Assembly: GCA_019638705.1 (NCBI GenBank)
Contig: JAHBTI010000001.1
Location: 1-64,000 of the forward strand
Direction of reading: 5' to 3'
Length of the DNA stretch: 64,000 bases
Source: Bacteroidota bacterium
GTDB lineage: Bacteria; Bacteroidota; Bacteroidia; B-17B0; Aurantibacillaceae
Made by a program: the position numbers and the translations under genes. This document shows positions 34,322 through 41,221 of the stretch, piece by piece (positions within the stretch are counted from its first letter, which is position 1; each line of letters starts with the position of its first letter). The notes beneath the pieces were generated by a model. The model saw nothing but the letters and a program-made list of their open reading frames with translations. It was not told the origin of the DNA and ran no database searches.

Positions 34322-37000
34322 TTAATATGTTTTAATAATCCTGAATACCGTTTCATTGCCCTTGCAATAAATATGCAGTAAATACACACCTGCTGCCAGT
34401 TGGCTGATATTAATGCTTTGTTTGTTATGGCTTACTTCAACTGCCTGTTCCTTGCCGAGCAAATCGTATAAACTGCATTTATCAATAGCCTCACCGCTTT
34501 CATTCACAATACGCACAATGTCCTGCGCAGGGTTGGGGTACACTGTAATGTTGTTTTTCACCATTACCGTAGCAGGTTTGGGCAAAGTCTTTGCCACAGG
34601 GTGCGGATGTGCTTTGGCAGTTGCCGTATTTGTGTTTTGATGAACGTAAACACTGTCGCCGATTGCAGTACTGTCCACTGACATACTGCGCGCACCGTAA
34701 CCCGACACTTTCCTTACAATATATGCCACATCGGCGTTGCTGCCACAATCAAAATTGTAGGTAAAGATGAGGGGGCTGCTAAGTGCTGATGTGCTGTCCC
34801 ATGCACTGTATAGAAAAGCACCTGTGTAAGGGCTGTAAAAATCTATCCTGTACCATGAATCATGTTGCATATTATAAAAATATATGGGAAAAGTACCGAT
34901 GTTGTTGCATGTTACCGATAGCGTGTGTTGGAAACAAGGGGTTTCATTGTTTATTAGCGTTTGGTAGTAATAAGAGTTCAGAGAATCGATGACAGCGGCT
35001 TCGCTGCGCCAGTTGTGGCTTGCGTTTTGCGCCCAACCGTAAACCACGCTTGCCTGTGTGTTTTGTAACTTAAAATCATAACTTGACTTCCCACTTATGG
35101 AAACCCAAGACCGATACGGAATTAAAAATTCATTAAAATCTATCAAATCGGTAAAGGCTTTTAAGGTTCTAAAATTTTCACGGTGGTCAATATAGTCCGA
35201 ATGCCAGTCGTTCCAGTACAAAGGGGTGGTTAAAGCACCGCTGAATGTGCCTGCCCAAATGGCATTGTGAAACTCGTTGTCGCCGTGTTTATCCATCATA
35301 CGATTACATTCTGCGCGCTCGGAAGCACCGATTTCTCCGTGCAAAAAAGGCTGCCCTTTGTTCAAGTGGTCAACTACCACATCGCGATAGCGGTAATTAT
35401 AGTTTACAAATTCTTCGTAATTATAATTATTTCTTGACCATACATTTAGGCATTGAGGTCCGTCTTTCAAGTCGTGTGTTGAAGGCACGCCCGTGGTGTG
35501 CGGATGCCAGGGGTAAAAGCCCTGTCCGTTATCCCCTGTTTCCATATATGTTTTCATGCTGCATATCCAAGCATCCACATTGGCTCTGAATGGTAGGTCT
35601 GACTGATATAAGGTGTTCGTGCCCGTCCTCACTCCATCCACCGTTCCAAGATTACAGGTTTCGTTTACATGTCCCCACAGGGCTATGTGGGTGCTGTAAC
35701 CCCAACGCGCCTGCACATAAAACAAAAACTTTTTGTAAAACTTTATGGCAAGGGTATCCGTAAAAAATGCTTTTACGCCAGTCTCGGTCGTATCACCCAG
35801 TAAAGCTCCGTATGGATTATTGTGCCACACAGGAGCTTCATGATTAGGGTCGTTATCACCTTTTATTCCCATATATTGTTCTTGCAACAGGTTCAGCATA
35901 ATGTACAAGCCTCTGTTTTCACATAGTGCCAACGTGCTGTCAAACTCCCACATATGGCGTTGGTTGTGGTCGTAATTGTTTATACAGAGCGAGGGTGTAA
36001 GTGTTAAATTAGGATTATCACTATTGGGAAACTGATGTACATCGTGACTTTCCACAGGGTTGCTCCATGGGTCTAAACGTATGCGCACAAAATTACCGCC
36101 CTTGCTCGCTAAACTGTCCATAAATGAACGCTGCTCATTATAGCTGTGTGGGTCGGCAACACAATTTCCACACCAACCATTAGCCCAAGAAGGTCCTTTG
36201 TTAAAAGTCACCCAGTCCGCGCCCGCAATATTTTGCCCAATGCCAAAAAACACATTTCCGCTTTCGGTAAATTTAAACCGCCTGCGGTAATTGTCAATGG
36301 TTAAAAAACCATTATTGTCCGTTCCGCTTTGCACGGTAAACGTACCTCTAAACTGGCAGGGCTGCACGTTGTTTACCAACAGGCGCACGGTAACTGTCCA
36401 CACACCTGTGGCAGGTGGGGCAAAGCGCAGCCTGTATGTGTAAGGGCTTGATATGTATGTCCAATCGCTATCACTTTGTTGCTGATAATCTTTGTAATAA
36501 AACCCGTAACGCACATAAGTGTTGCTGCCCTGCGTAAATTCGGCTTTTATTTTCAGTTGTTCGGGGTCGTAGGGGTTTAGCTTACCTGCACCGTTGTTTC
36601 CTGTACTTAAAAACGCATTTACCTGGTTTTGTATGTTGTCGGGCAGGCTCACGCCAAGTTCAAACCGCTCGTATTTTTTGGGATTCCATGGGTTGCTGCC
36701 TTTCGTCATGTCCACCACTTCAATGTCGCCGCTGTTTCTTATTTTGGCTTCAAAAAGTGGGTTGCCGCTCACGGCAAAACCATGTGTCAGTTTTATTTCT
36801 TGGTTGGCATAATAAATCACATACGCGCTGCCACTTATTTGTTGGTTAGAGGTAACATGGCTTGCGTTAAAATCGCTTGGGTTGTTTACAAACGTGCCGC
36901 TGTTTACGCTGCCTGTTAAATTCAGCGTGCTGCTGTATGGTGTTTGCGCTTTAGCTGTAACAACAAAAAGCAAACAGAAAAGAAGCTGTATTTTTTTCAT
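34322..37000 (-). CDS. Secreted clan GH-A-like glycoside hydrolase with T9SS tail
   Basis: This 892-residue protein has a signal peptide (ending FVVTAKAQ). A beta domain at about 25-95 (NQQISGSAYVIYYANQEIKL) resembles the 3-coathanger stack of Bacteroidota. Residues 100-225 resemble a DUF5060/Ig-like N-domain of glycosidases. Residues 230-640 form a TIM-barrel-type region. In it, Glu447 (LWGHVNE, motif 'NE' at the end of strand 4) and Glu556 (FLHGEIG, strand 7) sit like the acid/base and nucleophile of clan GH-A retaining enzymes. Trp residues (GADWV, YWNDWH) line the presumed cleft. A T9SS tail closes it (VYPNPAQDIVRIVNES). Polysaccharide hydrolysis is inferred; the substrate is unknown. Confidence 0.8.
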   Translation of the reverse strand: MKKIQLLFCLLFVVTAKAQTPYSSTLNLTGSVNSGTFVNNPSDFNASHVTSNQQISGSAYVIYYANQEIKLTHGFAVSGNPLFEAKIRNSGDIEVVDMTKGSNPWNPKKYERFELGVSLPDNIQNQVNAFLSTGNNGAGKLNPYDPEQLKIKAEFTQGSNTYVRYGFYYKDYQQQSDSDWTYISSPYTYRLRFAPPATGVWTVTVRLLVNNVQPCQFRGTFTVQSGTDNNGFLTIDNYRRRFKFTESGNVFFGIGQNIAGADWVTFNKGPSWANGWCGNCVADPHSYNEQRSFMDSLASKGGNFVRIRLDPWSNPVESHDVHQFPNSDNPNLTLTPSLCINNYDHNQRHMWEFDSTLALCENRGLYIMLNLLQEQYMGIKGDNDPNHEAPVWHNNPYGALLGDTTETGVKAFFTDTLAIKFYKKFLFYVQARWGYSTHIALWGHVNETCNLGTVDGVRTGTNTLYQSDLPFRANVDAWICSMKTYMETGDNGQGFYPWHPHTTGVPSTHDLKDGPQCLNVWSRNNYNYEEFVNYNYRYRDVVVDHLNKGQPFLHGEIGASERAECNRMMDKHGDNEFHNAIWAGTFSGALTTPLYWNDWHSDYIDHRENFRTLKAFTDLIDFNEFLIPYRSWVSISGKSSYDFKLQNTQASVVYGWAQNASHNWRSEAAVIDSLNSYYYQTLINNETPCFQHTLSVTCNNIGTFPIYFYNMQHDSWYRIDFYSPYTGAFLYSAWDSTSALSSPLIFTYNFDCGSNADVAYIVRKVSGYGARSMSVDSTAIGDSVYVHQNTNTATAKAHPHPVAKTLPKPATVMVKNNITVYPNPAQDIVRIVNESGEAIDKCSLYDLLGKEQAVEVSHNKQSINISQLAAGVYLLHIYCKGNETVFRIIKTY

Positions 37001-37035
37001 ACTTAACCTTTTTTTAAAGATGAATAAACAGGAAA

Positions 37036-38133
37036 CTATTTATCCTTTACTTGTTTTTTCAACGCCTCAACTTCCTTTTTCAGTTCAATGACATAAAGTG
37101 TCAGTTCTTCAATTTTTTCCATTTGTATGCGGCTTAGTTCGCCTAAGTCTGCGCCGTTTGCTTCAATGTCTTTTGCCGTTGGCACGTTGGGCAAATGTCC
37201 GTGTTGTTTAATGTAGTTATCAAGGCTTTCCAAACTTTGCAGTTTGTAATTGTTTGCAAACACATAGTCAGCCCAGTTGTTTAGCGTTACAATCATTTCT
37301 CTGCACACGGCTTTTCCGTTTACGGTAAGCCATGCGTTGCTGTGCGCCCCTGAGGTTTGTGTTTTCTCGCCAATTATGGTTTTGCCTGTGCCGCTTTCCA
37401 CTTTAAAAACGTAATCGTTGTTTGCCGTGTTCAGCACATGAAAGTCAATGCCGTTATAAATATCAAACCCTGTGCTGTGTGTGGCAAACACACGCGAACT
37501 TGAACTTATATTGCCCTGCGAAACAACAAACTCGCCGTTTTGATATAAATTCATATTGTTTGTTGCTTCTACGCTGCCTCCTGCATCGCCGTAAATTTTA
37601 AAATGAGTTGCAATTGCATTTGTAGCCGTGCTGCTTATGTCCAAAGGTGCGGTGGGCGCATCGTTATCCGAACCTATACCTATATTGCCCTGTGGTGTAA
37701 CAAACACGCAGCGGTTATTATTTGCTTTCAGCACAAACGGAAACTCGTTACAAGTGCCAATGTCTAATTGTGAATTATCTACAAAAGGAACAAAGCCTGT
37801 TGTGGGCGTAATCGGGGGTGCAATTACATCACCGCCAAGATGCCAGGGCTTGGAATTAGGCTGACAGGCTTCTGAATTATAATATTGATTACCGCAACCA
37901 AAGTTTAATATAGTATGAGGGTTATTATTCAGATGATTTACAAGGTAAATTACTCCCTCTATCGGTGCATCGAGTGAAACACTCGGAAATTTATGGCAGG
38001 TATCAGTCAGGGTAAACGCTCCGCCTTGCGCCGAAGCATTTAATGCGCTGCCTGTAATTAGTACAAGGGCAAGATGTTTAATTTTTTTACATACGCTTGT
38101 TGCGTTTTTGATGTTGCGAATGATGTGTTTCAT
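37036..38133 (-). CDS. Exported tail-fibre-like protein with C-terminal coiled coil
   Basis: This 365-residue protein has an N-terminal export segment ending SALNASAQ after an extended basic region. A beta-helix-like body follows (about 130-290; NIGIGSDNDAPTAPLDISST, KTIIGEKTQTSGAHSNAWLT). The C-terminal module WADYVFANNYKLQSLESLDN ... GHLPNVPTAKDIEANG ... LYVIELKKEVEALKKQ is often found in Bacteroidota surface proteins and ends in a trimeric-looking coiled coil. There is no T9SS tail. The resemblance to phage tail-fibre tips is structural only; there is no prophage context. Confidence 0.78.
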   Translation of the reverse strand: MKHIIRNIKNATSVCKKIKHLALVLITGSALNASAQGGAFTLTDTCHKFPSVSLDAPIEGVIYLVNHLNNNPHTILNFGCGNQYYNSEACQPNSKPWHLGGDVIAPPITPTTGFVPFVDNSQLDIGTCNEFPFVLKANNNRCVFVTPQGNIGIGSDNDAPTAPLDISSTATNAIATHFKIYGDAGGSVEATNNMNLYQNGEFVVSQGNISSSSRVFATHSTGFDIYNGIDFHVLNTANNDYVFKVESGTGKTIIGEKTQTSGAHSNAWLTVNGKAVCREMIVTLNNWADYVFANNYKLQSLESLDNYIKQHGHLPNVPTAKDIEANGADLGELSRIQMEKIEELTLYVIELKKEVEALKKQVKDK

Positions 38134-38257
38134 AATAATTTTGTTTAAAAAAATTTATGCAGCAAACCTAAAGGGGCTTTTTTATTGTGGCAATAGCTTT
38201 TCACTATATTTTATCGCCCTGCCCGATATTTTATAGTAAACCAATACCTTGTTACGA

Positions 38258-38265
38258 TATTTTTG
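38258..38265 (+). promoter_or_regulatory. -7 element TATTTTTG upstream of XRE regulator
   Basis: TATTTTTG is 31 bp before ATG 38297, and a second near match (TACTTTCG) follows directly at 38266-38273. No standard TTTG box is seen. Confidence 0.4.
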
Positions 38266-38296
38266 TACTTTCGCTTTCATCTATATAATATAATGT

Positions 38297-38677
38297 ATGG
38301 AAACCGTAGGACAACGCATAGCCGAACAGCGTTTTAAAAAACACTGGACACAGGAAAGATTAGCTTCCGAATTAGGAATTACACAAAGTGTGCTATCTGA
38401 TATTGAAAACGATAAAGTTTCACCTAAATGGGAAACCATTGTTTTAACTGCTAAAAAGTTAGATGTTCCTGTTACAACTTTGCTTCCCAACATTGACGGT
38501 AATATATTGTATCAACCAACCATGCAAGACAGTTCAACAGGTTTTGTAAATCACTACAATTTTCATGCTGATGAATACAAACGTTGGGAAGCCTTAATAC
38601 AAAGCAAAGATGAAACCATACAAAGTTTAAAACTGACGATAGAAACCTTGCAGTCTCAAATTAAAAAATCAAATTAG
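38297..38677 (+). CDS. XRE-family transcriptional regulator with C-terminal coiled coil
   Basis: This 126-residue protein has an HTH_3 domain at residues 5-62 (GQRIAEQRFKKHWTQERLAS, ELGITQSVLSDIENDKVSPK, then KKLDVPVTTLLPN). A C-terminal helix (ALIQSKDETIQSLKLTIETL) should form a coiled-coil dimer. It is divergent from the large surface-protein run ending with the tail-fibre-like protein at 38133, a possible target. It ends 19 bp before the YqeY-like gene. Confidence 0.88.
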   Translation: METVGQRIAEQRFKKHWTQERLASELGITQSVLSDIENDKVSPKWETIVLTAKKLDVPVTTLLPNIDGNILYQPTMQDSSTGFVNHYNFHADEYKRWEALIQSKDETIQSLKLTIETLQSQIKKSN

Positions 38678-38696
38678 TAACAAAAAATTTATTACC

Positions 38697-39137
38697 ATGA
38701 ACATTGAAGAAAAAATAAACGGAGAAATTAAAGCCGCCATGCTTGCCAAAGATGCAAAACGTTTGGAAGCCTTGCGTGCCATAAAATCGGTAGTGCTCTT
38801 ATTAAAAACTTCGCCCGAAGGATTAACTGACGACAGTGCCATGAAAGCCATACAAAAGGAGGTAAAGAAACGCAAAGAAAGTGCGGATATTTACAAATCT
38901 CAAAACCGCGCCGATTTGGAAGAAACAGAGTTGTTTCAGGCAAACGTATTGGAAGAATATTTGCCTAAGCAATTAAGCGAAGACGAAATTAAAACAGAGT
39001 TGCAAAAAATTATTGCTTCCGTTGGCGCAACAAGTGCTGCCGATTTGGGTAAAGTAATGGGTGCGGCTTCCAAAGCCTTTGCAGGCAAAGCCGATAACAA
39101 AATTGTTTCCGCTTTGGTAAAACAATTGTTGGGGTAA
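38697..39137 (+). CDS. GatB/YqeY-domain protein
   Basis: This 146-residue protein matches the YqeY family throughout: AMLAKDAKRLEALRAIKSVV, KAIQKEVKKRKESADIYKSQ, then EYLPKQLSEDEIKTELQKII and GKVMGAASKAFAGKADNKIV. The C-terminal part is the tRNA-binding tail domain shared with GatB of the amidotransferase. YqeY stands alone without catalytic parts, and its cellular role is not settled. It shares a short intergenic region with the XRE gene, so co-transcription is possible. Confidence 0.92.
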   Translation: MNIEEKINGEIKAAMLAKDAKRLEALRAIKSVVLLLKTSPEGLTDDSAMKAIQKEVKKRKESADIYKSQNRADLEETELFQANVLEEYLPKQLSEDEIKTELQKIIASVGATSAADLGKVMGAASKAFAGKADNKIVSALVKQLLG

Positions 39138-39146
39138 TTTCATACT

Positions 39147-39210
39147 TGTCATGCTGACGATAGGAAGCATCTCTTGCAGAAGTACAGATTCTTCGTTCCT
39201 CAGAATGACA
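39147..39210. repeat. Interspersed inverted repeat ending TGTCA/TGACA
   Basis: The element starts TGTCATGCTGACGATAGGAAG and ends TTCTTCGTTCCTCAGAATGACA. The arms pair imperfectly (GACGATAGGAAGCATCT against AGATTCTTCGTTCCTC). The TGTCA...TGACA ends match those of the element at 28431-28497, suggesting the same mobilisation route or selection. Fills the gap between yqeY and the SRPBCC gene. Confidence 0.75.
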
Positions 39211-39244
39211 ACTTCGTAAAATATATTTCAGAAAACAAATAACA

Positions 39245-39700
39245 ATGAACGCTTCAAAATTAACAGTAAAAAACAGCATTGAAATAAATGCTTCTGCCGC
39301 AAAGGTGTGGGACGCTTTGGTAAACCCCGCCAAAACAAAAATATATATGTTTGGCTGCGAAACCGTGTCTGACTGGAAAGTGGGAAGTCCTTTGTTGTGG
39401 AAAATGATACATGAGGGCAAAGAATTTATTCCTGTAAAAGGAATTATTTTAGAAAACAAACCGCACACGCTTTTTAAATACACGGTGATTGACCCTCACG
39501 CTTCATATCCTGATATTCCCGAAAATCACTTGAATGTTGCTTACCAACTCAGCGAGCAAAACGGAAAAACCACACTCACCGTTTTGCAAGACGGTTTTGA
39601 AACTGCCGCCGAGGGCGAAAAACGCTACAAAGATGTATCTAACAACGGCGAGGGTTGGAATCCGATTTTAGTGCAGATAAAAAGTTTAGTGGAGAATTAA
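39245..39700 (+). CDS. SRPBCC (AHSA1-like) domain protein
   Basis: This 151-residue protein is one START/Bet-v-I-type domain: EINASAAKVWDALVNPAKTK at the N-terminus, WKVGSPLLWKM in the second strand, HLNVAYQLSEQNGKTTLTVL in the sheet, and a C-terminal amphipathic helix (GWNPILVQIKSLVEN). It resembles the Activator of Hsp90 ATPase homologue 1-like family, used as hydrophobic-ligand binders or regulators. Cytoplasmic; probably monocistronic. Confidence 0.9.
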   Translation: MNASKLTVKNSIEINASAAKVWDALVNPAKTKIYMFGCETVSDWKVGSPLLWKMIHEGKEFIPVKGIILENKPHTLFKYTVIDPHASYPDIPENHLNVAYQLSEQNGKTTLTVLQDGFETAAEGEKRYKDVSNNGEGWNPILVQIKSLVEN

Positions 39701-39726
39701 ATTTCAGGAATTAGAATTTCTCTCTG

Positions 39727-40149
39727 TTATTTATTAGAAACAATCCCTTTGTACCTCAGCTTCACATCGCCGTTTTTGGCGTTGCTGTGAATAATCACAA
39801 CTCTGTCCTGACGACCGTAAACCGAAGTTGTATTAAAATTTACGTTTACAGTAGCGGTTTGGTTAGGTAAAATCGGCTGCTTGGTAAAATCAACCGTGGT
39901 GCAGGAACAGGAAACTTCTGCTTCGTTTATTAATAAAGGTGCGTTGCCTGTGTTGGTAATTTCAAATTCGTTTTTTACCAAAGTGCCGCGCTGCACAAAC
40001 CCGAAATTTTTTTTACTCTCTGTTACTTTTATTTGCGCCTGCGAAAAACTTTGGGTGCAAAACAAAAACAGGAAGGCAATAAAAAAACTAATCCCGCGAA
40101 ATGTTGCGGGATTAGTTAATGTATCAGTATGAAAATTTGGTTTATTCAC
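39727..40149 (-). CDS. DUF1573 exported protein, third of three, start region overlaps a terminator
   Basis: The only in-frame start that gives a signal peptide is GTG 40149 (MNKPNFHTDTLTNPATFRGI then SFFIAFLFLFCTQSFSQ). It overlaps the TAA of the upstream DUF1573 gene. The mature part is a DUF1573 Ig-like domain (NFGFVQRGTLVKNEFEITNT, INEAEVSCSCTTVDFTKQ). The signal-peptide codons coincide with a perfect terminator hairpin (40081-40116), so the protein can be made only from read-through transcripts. There is no ATG alternative downstream. Confidence 0.75.
   Translation of the reverse strand: MNKPNFHTDTLTNPATFRGISFFIAFLFLFCTQSFSQAQIKVTESKKNFGFVQRGTLVKNEFEITNTGNAPLLINEAEVSCSCTTVDFTKQPILPNQTATVNVNFNTTSVYGRQDRVVIIHSNAKNGDVKLRYKGIVSNK
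40081..40116 (-). terminator. Intrinsic terminator inside DUF1573 signal-peptide codons
   Basis: On the minus strand: ACTAATCCCGC, eight-base loop, GCGGGATTAGT, then T6 beyond the stem. The 11-bp stem is perfect. It lies 26 bp past the stop of the DUF1573 gene at 40142-40576 and is an ordinary position for that gene's terminator. Confidence 0.85.
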
Positions 40150-40576
40150 CTGTTGCAGGTTTTGCTTTTACTTCACCTTTAATGCGAATTTTTTTGCTTG
40201 CAAATTTTGCATTAGATGTTACGGTTACGTTTTTTTCAAAACGACCTTCGCGTTTGGTGTCGTATTTTACTTTAATCACACCACTTTTGCCGGATAAGAT
40301 TGGCTCTTGCGACCAGCCCGGTTTTCCGTCAATGGTAGTGGTGGTGCAACCGCACTCGCCCGTAACGGAAGTAATGGTTAAAGGACTTTTGCCTGTGTTG
40401 GTAAACTTAAATTCACGAATGCCGTTTGAATCGTAATCAATCACACCGTAATCCAACACTTCGGTTTCAAACTTAATGTCGGCTGCGTTCGGGTCATTGT
40501 TTGGAACAATGCTTTCCTGTGCGCGAACAAAAGTAAAACTCAACAAAGCAACTATAAGCGAAAAAACTTTTTTCAT
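40142..40576 (-). CDS. DUF1573 exported protein, second of three
   Basis: This 144-residue protein has a signal peptide (MKKVFSLIVALLSFTFVRAQ) and a DUF1573 domain: KFETEVLDYGVIDYDSNGIR, KFTNTGKSPLTITSVTGECG with the CGC pair, and GVIKVKYDTKREGRFEKNVT. DUF1573 is an ASH/MSP-like Ig fold of unknown function. It lies 21 bp downstream of the first DUF1573 gene and is followed by a terminator. Periplasmic or surface; partner unknown. Confidence 0.9.
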   Translation of the reverse strand: MKKVFSLIVALLSFTFVRAQESIVPNNDPNAADIKFETEVLDYGVIDYDSNGIREFKFTNTGKSPLTITSVTGECGCTTTTIDGKPGWSQEPILSGKSGVIKVKYDTKREGRFEKNVTVTSNAKFASKKIRIKGEVKAKPATGE

Positions 40577-40597
40577 GTTCTGTCAAAAAAATTTTGA

Positions 40598-41092
40598 TTA
40601 ACCTTTCTTTTCGGTTGGAGCACCTGCAGGCGTAGCGTTTTGAGGAAAGTCCGTTTCAACAGGAACATCTTCCACAGTTCCTTTAATGGTTAAAAGAACA
40701 TTTCCGCTTTTTGCGTTTGAGTTTACGGTAACAGTTTTGTAGATACCGCCCACACGCTGCGTGTCGTATTTTACTTTAATCACGCCTGTTTTGCCCGGCA
40801 AAATGGGTTCTTTAGGACATTGAGGAACGGTGCAGCCGCAACTTCCCTGGCAGTTGGTAATTACCAAAGGTTCTTTACCGTTGTTGGTAAATTTGAACTC
40901 ACACTCGCCGTTACCACCTTTTTTAATAGTGCCGTAATCGTGAGTTACTTTGTCCATTTTAATGTCCGCCAAACTTGTTGATTGCGCAGGTGCAACTTCG
41001 GTGCCATGGTTGTGTCCTTCGTGTCCGTCTTGCGCTAAAGTTAAGGTTGATAAACCTGCTATCAAGCCTAAAGTGTAAACTAACTTTTTCAT
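40598..41092 (-). CDS. DUF1573 exported protein, first of three, His-rich N-terminus
   Basis: This 164-residue protein has a signal peptide (ending STLTLAQ), then a histidine-rich segment DGHEGHNHG that could bind metal. A DUF1573 domain follows (DYGTIKKGGNGECEFKFTNN, CQGSCGCTVPQCP, KTGVIKVKYDTQRVGGIYKT) and a flexible Pro/Glu tail. It leads the three-gene run. A near-consensus -7 (TATCTTTA) sits about 50 bp upstream on the minus strand. Confidence 0.9.
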   Translation of the reverse strand: MKKLVYTLGLIAGLSTLTLAQDGHEGHNHGTEVAPAQSTSLADIKMDKVTHDYGTIKKGGNGECEFKFTNNGKEPLVITNCQGSCGCTVPQCPKEPILPGKTGVIKVKYDTQRVGGIYKTVTVNSNAKSGNVLLTIKGTVEDVPVETDFPQNATPAGAPTEKKG

Positions 41093-41154
41093 TGTGCTTG
41101 TGTTTTTAATTTTTAATTTGTTGTTAATTCTTAATTAGAGCCATAAAGATATTA

Positions 41155-41182
41155 TTTGCTCACGATTGTTTGCGTAAATTTG
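41155..41182 (+). promoter_or_regulatory. Probable promoter for valS
   Basis: TTTG at 41155-41158, a 16-bp spacer, and TAAATTTG at 41175-41182, 39 bp before the ATG at 41222. The spacer is shorter than the ideal 19 bp. Confidence 0.5.
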
Positions 41183-41221
41183 CGAAAATTTAACAAACAA
41201 ATTTTCACGGAATTTTAACAC

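Noticed and set aside
37036..38133. Prophage tail-fibre gene
   Set aside because: Has an export signal and sits among T9SS surface genes; no phage structural or integrase genes nearby.
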